This document shows positions 17,798 to 26,234 of a DNA stretch of 64,000 nt, one piece after another. The notes under the pieces were generated by a model. The model did not search any database. It was not told where the DNA came from and saw nothing but the letters and a program-made list of their open reading frames with translations. Both the position numbers and the translations under genes were made by a program. The stretch is from PALSA-693 sp963702305 (lineage in GTDB: Bacteria > Actinomycetota > Acidimicrobiia > Acidimicrobiales > Palsa-688), in the NCBI GenBank assembly GCA_963702305.1, contig CAVPBX010000011.1, positions 186,001 through 250,000 on the forward strand, given 5' to 3'. Within the stretch, counting starts at the first letter, position 1; every line of letters starts with the position of its first letter.

Positions 17798-19265
17798 GCC
17801 CGACCGCGCCCACCAACGCGTCCACCAGCGCGTCCACCAGTCCGTCGATGGTGGGGGCAGCCGCCACGGCCGTGACCTCCAGGTGGGCGGCGGCGGCGGC
17901 CGCCGCGGTGGTCGGCCCGATGCACACCACCACCGGCGGCACCGCCACCCCACCGGCCGCCGCCGCGAAGCCCGTCACCGACGAGGCCGAGGCAAAGCAC
18001 ACCGCGTCCGCGCCGGCCACCGCGTCCCGATCAGCCGGCCCGAGTGGGACCCGCACGGTCCGGTAGGCCTCGACCGGGTCGACCTCCCACCCGGCCGCGG
18101 CCAGGCCCTCCGGGAGGGCGTCGCGGCCCCCGGCCGCCCGGGGCAGCAACACGCACGCCCCCGGCCCGGGCGGGTCGGGAAAGGCCTCGACCAGACCTTC
18201 GGCCACCGATCGATCCGGGACCAGGTCGGCGACCAGCCGCCATCCGGCCATGGCCTCGGCGGTGCCCGGGCCGATGGCGGCGAGCTTTACCACCCCCAGG
18301 GATCGGACGTCCGGCAGCCGGGCCAGTAAGGGCTCGACGGCGTTGGGCGAGGCGAAGACCACCCAGTCGTAACGCCCGTCGGCCAGCCCGGCCGCGGCGC
18401 GATCGAGTCCGGCGCCGCCGTCCGCCGGCGGGTCGATGCGGATGGTGGGCACCTCGATCGGACGGGCCCCGAGGTCGCGCAGGCGGCGGGAAAGCGCCGA
18501 GGCCTGGTCGCGGGCCCGGGTGACGACGATGCGGCGGCCGAACAGCGGGCGCCGGTCGTACCAGGCCAGGTCCAGGCCGGCGACGGCGCCGATCACCAGG
18601 GTCACGGGCGGCTCGAGCGGGGTGGCACCGAGTTCGTCGAGGCGCATCCGGACCGAGGTCTGCTCGGGGCGGGTGCCCCAGCGGGTGGCGATCACCGGGG
18701 TCTCCGGGGCCAAGCCGCCGGCGAGCAGCCGGGTCGCCACCAGGTCTCGGTGCGCCACCCCCATCAGCACCACGATCGTTCCGCCGGCCGCGGCCAGTGC
18801 CTCCCAATTGGTCTCGCGGTCGACGGCATGACGGCTGTGGCCGGTGACGACGGTGAAGGACGTGGCCAGGCCCCGGTGGGTGACCGGCACCCCGGCGTAG
18901 GCGGGCACTGCGACCGCCGAAGTAATCCCCGGGACCACCTCGAATGGCACCCCGGCCGCCGCCAACGCCAGCGCCTCCTCGCCGCCCCGGCCGAACACAA
19001 ACGGGTCGCCCCCCTTGAGGCGGACCACCGCCCGCCCGGCTTGGCCCTCGGCCACCAGGAGGGCGCTGATCTCGTCCTGATGCACCGGGCCGCCGGGCGC
19101 CTTCCCGACGTCGATCCGCCGGGCGCCGGCCGGCGCCAGCTCCAGCAGGCTGGCATCTGCCAGGCGGTCGTGGACCACCACGTCAGCGGCCCGGAGCACC
19201 TCGGCGCCGCGGACCGTGAGGAGGCCCGGGTCCCCCGGTCCGGCACCGACCAGGTAGACCGTCAA
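17775..19265 (-). CDS. cobA-hemD: Fusion of uroporphyrinogen-III C-methyltransferase and uroporphyrinogen-III synthase
   Basis: Two enzymes of tetrapyrrole synthesis in one chain of about 496 residues. Residues 1-245: SAM-dependent methylase (CobA/SUMT), with VYLVGAGPGDPGLLT, the VVRLKGGDPFVFGRGGEE loop and PGITSAVAVPAYAGVPVTHR; it makes precorrin-2 for siroheme and B12. Residues 250-496: HemD, with a loosely conserved fold, GRRIVVTRA and the FASPNAVEPLL and FASASSVTGF stretches, which closes hydroxymethylbilane to uroporphyrinogen III. Such fusions are known in actinobacteria and clostridia. The TTG start overlaps the hemC stop (TTGA). The gene sits downstream of hemC, so substrate flow follows gene order. 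Confidence 0.93.
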   Translation of the reverse strand: MTVYLVGAGPGDPGLLTVRGAEVLRAADVVVHDRLADASLLELAPAGARRIDVGKAPGGPVHQDEISALLVAEGQAGRAVVRLKGGDPFVFGRGGEEALALAAAGVPFEVVPGITSAVAVPAYAGVPVTHRGLATSFTVVTGHSRHAVDRETNWEALAAAGGTIVVLMGVAHRDLVATRLLAGGLAPETPVIATRWGTRPEQTSVRMRLDELGATPLEPPVTLVIGAVAGLDLAWYDRRPLFGRRIVVTRARDQASALSRRLRDLGARPIEVPTIRIDPPADGGAGLDRAAAGLADGRYDWVVFASPNAVEPLLARLPDVRSLGVVKLAAIGPGTAEAMAGWRLVADLVPDRSVAEGLVEAFPDPPGPGACVLLPRAAGGRDALPEGLAAAGWEVDPVEAYRTVRVPLGPADRDAVAGADAVCFASASSVTGFAAAAGGVAVPPVVVCIGPTTAAAAAAAHLEVTAVAAAPTIDGLVDALVDALVGAVGPTSSADR

Positions 19266-20170
19266 CCGGGGCCCTCGGCGGCGCGGCCCCACAGGTCGGC
19301 ACCGCCGGTGGCCAGCAGCTCGGCCGCCAGCCGGGCGCCCAGGTCGGCCGCGTCAGCCACCGGCCCCGAGCGCGAGGAGCGCAGCACCACCCGGCCGTCC
19401 GAGGACGCCAACAGCCCTTCCAGCACCAGCGTCCCCGCCGGCGCGGCCCGGGCGTAGGCGCCGACCGGGAGATCGCAGCCGCCGCCCAGCCGAGCCAGAA
19501 ACGCCCGCTCGGCCGTCACCGCGGCCCGGGCCGCCGGGTCGTCGATCGGGGCCAGCACCTGCTGCACCCGGGTGTCGCCGGCCCGGGCCTCCACCCCGAT
19601 GGCGCCTTGACCGACCTGCGGCAGCATGATCGCCACGTCGAGAATCTCGGCCGCCCGGTCGCGCAGCCCCAGCCGTTCCAGGGCGGCCGCGGCCACCACC
19701 ACGGCCCCCCCTTCGGGGACCCGGTCGAGTCGGGTGGCGATGTTGCCGCGCAGCCCGGTGAAGGTGAGGTCAGGGCGCAGCCACGCCAGCTGCACCCGCC
19801 GGCGCACCGAGCCGGTGGCCACCAGCGCGCCGGGCCCCAACCCGGCCAGCGGCGCCCCGACGAGGGCGTCGCGGGGGTCGGCTCGGCCCGGGATGGCGGC
19901 CAGGACCAGACCGGAGACGGTCACCGACGGCAGGTCCTTGGTCGAGTGCACGGCGATGTCGGCCCGGCCCTCGAGCACGGCCGCCTGCACTTCCTTGACG
20001 AAGACGCCCTGGCCGCCCATCTCCCACACCGGGACGTCCGGGCTGCGGTCGCCGGTCGTGGCCACCACCAGCACTTCGATTTCGAGGTCGGGATCGGCCG
20101 ACCGCAGCCGGCGGGCCACCTCGTCCGCCTGCCAGCGAGCCAGGGCGCTGCCCCGAGTGGCGATACGCAG
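19262..20170 (-). CDS. hemC: Hydroxymethylbilane synthase (porphobilinogen deaminase)
   Basis: Polymerises four porphobilinogens to hydroxymethylbilane. About 302 residues. Conserved parts are LRIATRGSALARWQ, STKDLPS, the Arg-rich TGSVRRRVQLAWLRPDL, GLRGNIATRLDR and the dipyrromethane-cofactor cysteine in GGGCDLPVGAYA. No ATG, GTG or TTG lies in frame between the hemA stop (20185) and the conserved start; the codon at 20170 is CTG, which would need to act as a rare start, or the true start was altered by a sequence error. The open frame to the right is antisense-like translation of hemA. Confidence 0.88.
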   Translation of the reverse strand: MRIATRGSALARWQADEVARRLRSADPDLEIEVLVVATTGDRSPDVPVWEMGGQGVFVKEVQAAVLEGRADIAVHSTKDLPSVTVSGLVLAAIPGRADPRDALVGAPLAGLGPGALVATGSVRRRVQLAWLRPDLTFTGLRGNIATRLDRVPEGGAVVVAAAALERLGLRDRAAEILDVAIMLPQVGQGAIGVEARAGDTRVQQVLAPIDDPAARAAVTAERAFLARLGGGCDLPVGAYARAAPAGTLVLEGLLASSDGRVVLRSSRSGPVADAADLGARLAAELLATGGADLWGRAAEGPG

Positions 20171-20184
20171 CGTGGAATCCCGCC

Positions 20185-21453
20185 CTAGGTGTCGAGCTCG
20201 AACAGCTGCCGCAGGCCCTGGGCCAGCTGCTCGCCGGCGGGGGTCCCGGCGCCGGCCTTCACCTGCACGGTGGGATCGTGCAGCAGCTTGGCCACGATGC
20301 CCCGGCTCAGGGCCTCGACGGCCCGAGCCTGGGCCGGATCCAGCCCGGCCAGCCGGCTGCGGAAGCGGGCCAGCTCCGCCACCCGGATGTCCTCGCCGCG
20401 GGCGTGCAGCGCCGCCACCAGCGGGGCCACGTGCCGTTGGGCCGCCACGTCGAGGTAACGCTCCACCTCTTCCGCCACGATCGCCTGGGCCTTGGGCATT
20501 TCCTGGCGCCGCCCAGCCATGGCGACGGCCGCGGACGACGTGATGTCGTCCATGTCCAGCAGGGTCACGCCCGGCAAGGCGCCGACCGAAGGGTCGACGT
20601 CGCGCGGCACGGCGATATCGACGATCAGGAGTGGCCGCCCCTGCCGGTCGGCGAGCAGCGGCTCCAGGTCGGCCGCCTCGAGCAGCACACCCGGCGACCC
20701 GGTGGACGCCAGCAGCACGTCGGCCTGCACCAGGGCGGCGGGCAGCGCGGACCACTCGATGGCCCGCCCGCCGCAGCGGACGGCCAGCTGGGTGGCCTTG
20801 CTCCACGTCCGATTGACGACCAGCAGTGACCCGGTGTCGAGGGCGCCGGCCAGGGCCTGGGCCATGGCCTCGCCCATCTCCCCGGCGCCCAGGACCAGCG
20901 TCGTCTTGCCGACCAGCGAACCCAGCTCGGCGCCGGCCATGGCCACCGCGGCCTGAGAGAGCGAGGTCGTGCCGCGGGCGATGGCGGTCTCGGAGCGGAC
21001 CCGCTTGCCGACCTCGAGGGCTTGACGAAAAAGGATGGACAGCACCGGGCCACAGACCCCTTCGGACCGGGCCGCCTCCCACGCGTCGCCGACCTGGCCC
21101 AGGATCTCGCCCTCGCCCAGCACCGCCGAATCCAGCCCGGCTGCCACCTTGAACAAATGACCCGCCGCGGCCTCGTCGTAATAGCTGTACAGCTGGTCGG
21201 TGAACACCTCCGGCGGAGCCCCGCTCCACGCCGCGAAGAAATTGCGGATGTCGCTCATGGCCCCGTGAAACCGGTTGGCCACCGCGTACACCTCGGTCCG
21301 CAAGCAGGTGGAGACGACGACCACCTCACTCAGGTGGTCCCGGCCCGTCAGATCGTGCAGGGCTTTGGGCAGACGGGCAGGCGGCACCGTCATCGGTTCG
21401 AGGACCGACAGCGGGGTGGTCCGGTGGTTGAGTCCTACGACGACGACAGACAC
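20185..21453 (-). CDS. hemA: Glutamyl-tRNA reductase
   Basis: Reduces glutamyl-tRNA to glutamate-1-semialdehyde with NADPH, first committed step of the C5 pathway. 422 residues. The active cysteine is C50 in VVVSTCLRTEVYAV; the usual Asn after it is Leu here. GLDSAVLGEGEILGQV is the family motif and LVLGAGEMGEAMAQAL the nucleotide-binding loop. The C-terminal dimerisation helix is present. The GTG start at 21453 lies inside the upstream siroheme gene (19-base overlap), indicating coupled translation. The likely amino-acid donor tRNA-Glu is encoded at 54473. Confidence 0.95.
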   Translation of the reverse strand: MSVVVVGLNHRTTPLSVLEPMTVPPARLPKALHDLTGRDHLSEVVVVSTCLRTEVYAVANRFHGAMSDIRNFFAAWSGAPPEVFTDQLYSYYDEAAAGHLFKVAAGLDSAVLGEGEILGQVGDAWEAARSEGVCGPVLSILFRQALEVGKRVRSETAIARGTTSLSQAAVAMAGAELGSLVGKTTLVLGAGEMGEAMAQALAGALDTGSLLVVNRTWSKATQLAVRCGGRAIEWSALPAALVQADVLLASTGSPGVLLEAADLEPLLADRQGRPLLIVDIAVPRDVDPSVGALPGVTLLDMDDITSSAAVAMAGRRQEMPKAQAIVAEEVERYLDVAAQRHVAPLVAALHARGEDIRVAELARFRSRLAGLDPAQARAVEALSRGIVAKLLHDPTVQVKAGAGTPAGEQLAQGLRQLFELDT

Positions 21454-22061
21454 GCCTGGAGGCGCTCCCTTGCCTGGGCCGTGTGGCCCGAACGGATGAG
21501 ATCGAGCATGTCCCAATCGAGCGCCGGCCGCCAGTCGACTTCCTCGGTGGACCGCCCCGCCGCCTTCAATTCGTCCCGGGCCTCCGACAACCACTCGGCC
21601 AGCACGCCCACTTCCGGGCCGAGCTGGGCCGCCACCTGGCCCCGGATCCAGGTCGCCAACGCCGGGCTGTGCCCGGACGTGGACACCGTCACCATCACCG
21701 GCCCGCGCCGCACCACCGCCGGCAAGGTAAACGAGCAGGCCGGCGGGTCGTCCGCGGCGTTGATCCACACCCGGGCCGCTTCGCCGTCGGCGTGGACCGC
21801 CCGGTTGACGTCGGGATCGTCGGTGGCGGCGATCGCCAGCCAGGCGCCGTCGAGGTCACCGGGGCGGTACGCCCGCTCGACGAGCTCGAGGTCCCGGCCC
21901 CGGATGGCGTCGGCGATCTTCGGGGCCACCACTACCACCTGGGCGCCCGCCGCCATCAGGCCCTCGACCTTGCGCGTCGCCACGGCCCCGCCGCCGACGA
22001 CGACGCAGCGCCGCCCCTCGACGACGAGGTTGACGGGATAGAGGACGTCGGCCACCGGCAT
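21435..22061 (-). CDS. Precorrin-2 dehydrogenase / sirohydrochlorin ferrochelatase-type protein
   Basis: NAD-dependent enzyme of siroheme synthesis, equivalent to the N-terminal domain of CysG (Met8p/SirC family). 208 residues. The Rossmann motif VVVGGGAVATRKVEGLMAAG is near the N terminus, followed by LAIAATDDPDVNRAVH and the typical CSFTLPAVVRRGPVMV with the SGHSPALATWIR strand. With the CobA half of the downstream fusion it can make sirohydrochlorin from uroporphyrinogen III, for sulfite or nitrite reductase. Second gene of the rex operon, 8 bases after rex. Confidence 0.9.
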   Translation of the reverse strand: MPVADVLYPVNLVVEGRRCVVVGGGAVATRKVEGLMAAGAQVVVVAPKIADAIRGRDLELVERAYRPGDLDGAWLAIAATDDPDVNRAVHADGEAARVWINAADDPPACSFTLPAVVRRGPVMVTVSTSGHSPALATWIRGQVAAQLGPEVGVLAEWLSEARDELKAAGRSTEEVDWRPALDWDMLDLIRSGHTAQARERLQACLSSS

Positions 22062-22069
22062 CGGCTGGC

Positions 22070-22756
22070 CTATCCTCCCCCGGCGGCGACCAGGCCGTCG
22101 GTGCCCGAAGGTTGGAGGGTCGCCGCCACCGCCCGCTGCTGGTAGAAGGACAGGATCTGCAACTCGATCCCCAGGTCCACCTGGCGCAGGGCCACGTGCG
22201 GGGGCACGGTCACCGTGGTGGGGGCGAAATTGAGGATGGATCCCACGCCCGCGGCGACGACGGCGTCCGCCACGCCCTGGGCGACCGCCGCGGGGGTGGC
22301 GAGGACCACGATGGCCACCCTTTCACTGCGGAGGACCTCGACCATGGAGGCGGTGGGATGGACGACGGCGGGCCCGAGCCGCATCCCGACCTTGGCCGGG
22401 TCCACGTCGAAGGCGGCTACCACGTGGAATCCCCGCGACGGGAATCCGCCGTAGCTGGCGAGCGCCTGGCCCAGGTTGCCGGCGCCGACGATCGCCACCC
22501 GGCGGTCCTCGGTCAGGCCCAGCTGCCGGTTGATCTGGCGCAGCAGGTAGGCCACGTCGTAGCCCACGCCGCGGGTCCCGTAGGAGCCCAGGTGGGACAG
22601 GTCCTTGCGCACCTGCGGGGCGTTGACCCCGGCCCGGACCGCCAACACCTCCGAGGATATGGTGACGGTGCGGTCCCGAGATGCCTCGGCGAGCGCCCGC
22701 AGGTACAACGGCAGGCGAGCGACGGTGGCCTCGGGTATCCGCCGGGCGGATGCCAT
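22070..22756 (-). CDS. rex: Redox-sensing transcriptional repressor Rex
   Basis: Repressor that binds DNA when NAD+ is high and lets go when NADH rises, so it reports the state of the respiratory chain. 228 residues. N-terminal winged helix with IPEATVARLPLYLRAL and VNAPQVRKDLSHLGSYGTRG; the Rossmann motif VAIVGAGNLGQALASY; C-terminal swapped helix ending before a Gly-rich tail. The ATG is leaderless (TACCAT 6 bases before). Rex leading a hemA-hemC-hemD operon is known from Streptomyces. No Rex operator (TTGTGAA-N6-TTCACAA) is visible before rex or before nuoA. Confidence 0.95.
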   Translation of the reverse strand: MASARRIPEATVARLPLYLRALAEASRDRTVTISSEVLAVRAGVNAPQVRKDLSHLGSYGTRGVGYDVAYLLRQINRQLGLTEDRRVAIVGAGNLGQALASYGGFPSRGFHVVAAFDVDPAKVGMRLGPAVVHPTASMVEVLRSERVAIVVLATPAAVAQGVADAVVAAGVGSILNFAPTTVTVPPHVALRQVDLGIELQILSFYQQRAVAATLQPSGTDGLVAAGGG

Positions 22757-22762
22757 GGACAG

Positions 22763-22768
22763 ATGGTA
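22763..22768 (-). promoter_or_regulatory. Predicted -10 box TACCAT of the rex-hem operon
   Basis: TACCAT on the minus strand, 6 bases before the rex ATG, with no ribosome-binding site between them. Confidence 0.5.
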
Positions 22769-22782
22769 CCGGCGGGCGTGCT

Positions 22783-23577
22783 CTAGGCCTGGCCAGGGAC
22801 TTCGAGCCACACCGGGTCGCCCGTTCGGAGGCCGATCCGGGCCGCGGCCGGCGACCCGTGGCAGCTGAGGGCGAGCAGCCCGTAGGAGTCGATGACCAGG
22901 CCGACCTCGTCGGAGGTGAGTTCGGCATAGGCAGCGACGAGGCGGGCCGGCCAGGTGGGCCCTCGGCCCGTGGCCACCTCGACGACGGGGCCGAGGGCGG
23001 CGAGGTCGGCCGGCCGGGCGTTGAGCTGGGCATTGCCGAAGTGGTCCACCCAGAGCACCTCGGCGCGCAGGCGGCCGCCGGGCTCCACCTCGGGGCGGGG
23101 GACGGGCTCGCCGACCAGGCCGGCCGGGTCGATGGCCGCGCCGAGGCGGCGCAGTTCGACCCCCAGGGCGAGTTCCGCGGCGGCCGGGGCGAAGACGTCC
23201 CGGCCGGCGAAGGTGGCGCCCCGTCCGGCTACGAGGAGGTTCGGTAACTCCACGACGCTGGTGACGGGTCCGAGGGAGGTGGCGGCGGGGAGGAGGAGTC
23301 CGTTGTCGGGGCCGACGAACACCGCGCCGGCTCGGGCCACTTCGATGGCCACCGCCCTTCTCATCGTGCCCACGCCCGGGTCGACGACCGCCAGGACGAC
23401 GCCGGGAACGAGCCAGGGCGCGGCCCGCCAGAGGGTCAAGGCTCCCGCCCGCACGTCATAGACCGGGATCTGGTGAGTGAGGTCGATGACCTCGATCCCG
23501 GGGGCCCGCCCGGCGATGACCCGGTGCACGACCCCCACGAACTCGTCGGCGGTGCCGTAGTCGGAGAGGAACGTGAT
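22783..23577 (-). CDS. SAM hydrolase / SAM hydroxide adenosyltransferase (DUF62 family)
   Basis: Family that splits S-adenosylmethionine into adenosine and methionine, related to the fluorinases and chlorinases. About 264 residues in the conserved part. ITFLSDYGTADEFVG at the N terminus holds the family Asp that binds the ribose; DLTHQIPVYDVRAGA and VVDPGVGT follow; HFGNAQLN lies near the C-terminal domain. The first standard start in frame is GTG at 23538, which would cut off the conserved first strand; the next options upstream are a CTG near 23646 or nothing before a stop. The stop is 26 bases before the rex start. Physiological role of the family is unclear. Confidence 0.85.
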   Translation of the reverse strand: MTFLSDYGTADEFVGVVHRVIAGRAPGIEVIDLTHQIPVYDVRAGALTLWRAAPWLVPGVVLAVVDPGVGTMRRAVAIEVARAGAVFVGPDNGLLLPAATSLGPVTSVVELPNLLVAGRGATFAGRDVFAPAAAELALGVELRRLGAAIDPAGLVGEPVPRPEVEPGGRLRAEVLWVDHFGNAQLNARPADLAALGPVVEVATGRGPTWPARLVAAYAELTSDEVGLVIDSYGLLALSCHGSPAAARIGLRTGDPVWLEVPGQA

Positions 23578-23711
23578 CGGGCCGCGGGGCGGCCCCGTCG
23601 CCGGCGCCGCCGGGCGGCGGGCCCCGGTCGGGCGGGAAGGGCTCAGATGGATCTCACGGTGGGGTCAGGCGACGGCCGGCGGGCTGGCGGGCTGGCATCG
23701 CCCGGCCCGGC

Positions 23712-23906
23712 TCAACCGGCCCGGGTGTACTGCTGGGCCAGGTAGCGGTCGACGTCCTCCTCGCGAATCCGGTAGGACCGGCCGACCCGGGTTGCGGGCA
23801 GCTGGCCGGCCTGCACCAACCGGTAGACGGTCATGTTGGACACCCGAAGCTGATCGGCTACCTCGGCCACCGTGACAAACCGGGACCGGGCCTCGTTTGG
23901 TTGCAC
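23712..23906 (-). CDS. Small excisionase-type helix-turn-helix protein
   Basis: 64 residues almost entirely made of a MerR/excisionase-like DNA-binding domain: FVTVAEVADQLRVSNMTVYR, then LVQAGQLPATRVGRSYRI and a closing helix. Small proteins of this type lie next to proC in many actinobacteria and are thought to be DNA-binding regulators related to BldC; the target is unknown. The GTG start is about 70 bases after the restored proC stop. Because of two insertions in proC, the sequence as given runs proC and this gene together in one frame, which I regard as artificial. Confidence 0.8.
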   Translation of the reverse strand: MQPNEARSRFVTVAEVADQLRVSNMTVYRLVQAGQLPATRVGRSYRIREEDVDRYLAQQYTRAG

Positions 23907-23974
23907 GCGCGTGGCACCACCCTTCTCCGCACCTGTGAGCGTACGCCAATGGGAGCCCGTCGCAAAAGCGGGCC

Positions 23975-24807
23975 CTACTTGGGTTGACCCAACTCCCGCG
24001 GACCGCGCCGTCGCGGCCGCCACCGCGTCGAGGACCGCCTGGCGGACGCCGGCGGCCTCCAGCACCCGCAGCCCGGCGGCGGTGGTGCCTCCAGGTGACG
24101 TGACGGCAGCGCGCAGGGTCGCCGGCTCGTCGCCGGTCTCCGCCAGCAGCCGGGCCGACCCCAGCAGGGTCTGCACCACCAGCTGCTGCGCCACCGGTGG
24201 GGTGAGGCCCATTTGGACGCCGGCGTCGATGAGCGCCTCGGCGAGCAGGAACACGTAGGCGGGGCCAGATCCAGAAAGGCCGGTCACCGCGTCCAGGGCC
24301 GCTTCGGGGACCTTGACCACCGTCCCGACCGCTTCGAGGATCCCCTGGGCCCAGGCCAGGTCATCCTTCCCGGCCGAATGTCCGCCGGCGATAGCCGCGG
24401 CCCCGCTGCCCACCAGGGCCGGGGTGTTGGGCATGGCCCGGATCACCGCCGCCGCCGGCCTCCGCCAACCACGACTCCAGCGAGGCCAGGGTGACCCCGG
24501 CGGCGATCGACAGGACCCGCCGGACGCCGGCCCCGCCGAGCGCCCGGCACGCCCCTTCGGCGTCGACCGGTTTGACGGCGACGACGGCCCCACCGACGGC
24601 GCGCCCGGCCCCACCGACCGCCGCCGCCACCTGGTCGACCACTACCAACGCCGGATGCCGGGCCACCAGCTCAGCCCGCCGGCCGGGGTCCGTCTCGACG
24701 ACCGCCATGGCGTCGGGTGGCCCCCAGCCGGTGCGCAGCAGGCCGGCGACCAGGGCCTCGCCCATTTTGCCGCCCCCGACCACGATCAGCGCTGGTGCTG
24801 AGCCCAT
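23975..24807 (-). CDS. proC: Pyrroline-5-carboxylate reductase, two +1 frameshifts
   Basis: Last step of proline synthesis, reducing pyrroline-5-carboxylate with NAD(P)H. The N-terminal Rossmann part (ALIVVGGGKMGEALVAGLL) reads from the ATG at 24807 to LESWLAEAGG; after a break at 24445-24460 the frame one base aside gives VIRAMPNTPALVGSGAAAIA and the hallmark TGLSGSGPAYVFLLAEALI and AVTSPGGTTAAGL. A second break at 23996-24003 (TCCGCGGGAG for TCCCGGGAG) restores the normal ending ATARSRELGQPK and a TAG at 23977-23975. Total length is 3n+2, as two insertions require. About 276 residues. Leaderless, TAGGGT 8 bases before the ATG. Confidence 0.9.
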
Positions 24808-24815
24808 GACGGCAG

Positions 24816-24821
24816 ACCCTA
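24816..24821 (-). promoter_or_regulatory. Predicted -10 box TAGGGT of proC
   Basis: TAGGGT on the minus strand, 8 bases before the proC ATG; no ribosome-binding site is present. Confidence 0.5.
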
Positions 24822-24971
24822 CGCCGTGGCGCGCCGCCGCCCGAGTAGCGCGACCCGCGAGCGAAGTTCGTACTTCCCCGAACGAACGTAACCCGCAGAC
24901 GCCCTCGGGTCGACGGCTGTGCCGAGCGTACCGGTGCCCTGGGGCCGCGGCAAGGGCCTCCGCGCCCGCAA

Positions 24972-26234
24972 TTATCCGCAGGCCACCAGGGCGGCGGACG
25001 TCAGGGCTTCGCCGCGACTCCACAGATCGTGCGCCGCCGCCGCCCAGGTGTAGGCCCCGGCCCGGGCGGCCGCGGCCCGGCCCATCCGGGCGGCCAGGCT
25101 CGCATCGGCGAGGAGGGTGGCCAACGGACGGGCGAAGTCGGCCGGATCGCGCCCTTCGACCAGGTAGCCGGTGCGGCCGTCGTCCACCAGCGTGGTCAGG
25201 CCGCCGACGGCGGCCGCCACGACCGGCACCCCGCAGGCGGCCGCCTCCAGGGCCACCAGCCCAAACGACTCGGAGTGGCTGGGGACCACGCAGGCGTCCG
25301 CGGCCCGGTAGTAGCTCGACAGGATCTCGTGCCGCTGAGGCGGGAGCATGCGCACCGCCCGCTCGAGGCCCCGCGCCGTAATCCGCCGCTGCACCGCGGC
25401 CAGCTCCTCGTGGCCGCGCGGCCCGCTGGGGCCGCCGAGCACCACCAGGGACGACCGCGCCAACCGGGCCGGCCCGACCGTCCGCACCCCGTCGAGGGCG
25501 TCCACCGCCACGGTCAGGCCCTTGAGCGGCTGGATGCGCCCGGCAAACAACACCACCGGGTCGGACTCCGCCAACCCCACGGCCCGGCGGGCCTGGGCCT
25601 GAGCGCCGGGACTGAAGAAGGCGTGATCGACGCCGGGCGCCACGATGACGATCCGTTGCGGCTCCGCCCCGTACAACTCCACCAGCTGATCGGCCTCCAC
25701 CGAGCACGACGCCACCACCGCGTCGGCGCAGCCGACGATCTCCGCCTCGGCCAGGGCCCGGCGGGCCGGCTCGGCCGCGGACAGCTCCTCCGGGCTGGCG
25801 TCCGCCTTGACCCGGTCGAGGGTGTGAAAGGTCACCAGCAGCGGCACCCCCAGCTGGTGCTTGAGGGTGTGCCCGGCGAGACCGGACAGCCAGTAGTTGG
25901 CGTGGATGGCATCCACCGGCTGGCCGCGGTCGGCAAGCATGGCCAACCTGGCGGCCACCCCGGCGGTCCAGGCCGGCACCAGGTCGGGCAGCCGCTCCTT
26001 GGCCACCGGGCCGAGCGGGCCGGCGAGGATGTGATGGACGCGGAACCCCGGTTCGACGTCGACGGTGGCCGGGCCGGCCCGGTCCTCGGCCCGGGTAAAC
26101 ACCTCGCACCGCACCCCGGACCGGGCCAGGGCGGCGCCCAGCTCGCGGACGTAGACGTTCATCCCGCCGCCGTCACCGGTGCCGGGTTGGGCCAGCGGGG
26201 ATGTGTGCATCGACAGGACGGCGAGGGTGGGCAT
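24972..26234 (-). CDS. mshA: D-inositol-3-phosphate glycosyltransferase (mycothiol synthesis)
   Basis: GT4-family glycosyltransferase that joins UDP-GlcNAc to inositol-3-phosphate, first step of mycothiol, the actinobacterial thiol. 420 residues. The N-terminal HTSPLAQPGTGDGGGMNVYV is specific for MshA; HANYWLSGLAG is in the acceptor half; the donor half has FAGRIQPLKG and the ESFGLVALEAAACGVPVVA motif. The ATG overlaps the stop of the regulator upstream (TGATG), so it is translated with it. Strong marker for Actinobacteria. Confidence 0.93.
   Translation of the reverse strand: MPTLAVLSMHTSPLAQPGTGDGGGMNVYVRELGAALARSGVRCEVFTRAEDRAGPATVDVEPGFRVHHILAGPLGPVAKERLPDLVPAWTAGVAARLAMLADRGQPVDAIHANYWLSGLAGHTLKHQLGVPLLVTFHTLDRVKADASPEELSAAEPARRALAEAEIVGCADAVVASCSVEADQLVELYGAEPQRIVIVAPGVDHAFFSPGAQAQARRAVGLAESDPVVLFAGRIQPLKGLTVAVDALDGVRTVGPARLARSSLVVLGGPSGPRGHEELAAVQRRITARGLERAVRMLPPQRHEILSSYYRAADACVVPSHSESFGLVALEAAACGVPVVAAAVGGLTTLVDDGRTGYLVEGRDPADFARPLATLLADASLAARMGRAAAARAGAYTWAAAAHDLWSRGEALTSAALVACG

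Noticed and set aside
22757..22800. Rex operator before rex
   Set aside because: No TTGTGAA-N6-TTCACAA or near match is visible.
23712..24614. In-frame fusion of proC to the excisionase-like HTH protein
   Set aside because: Removing the extra base at 23996-24003 restores the usual ProC end and a TAG at 23975, so the two are separate genes.
24869..24886. LexA-type operator upstream of proC
   Set aside because: GTTCG and CGAAC arms are present, but in the wrong order and spacing for the actinobacterial LexA box.
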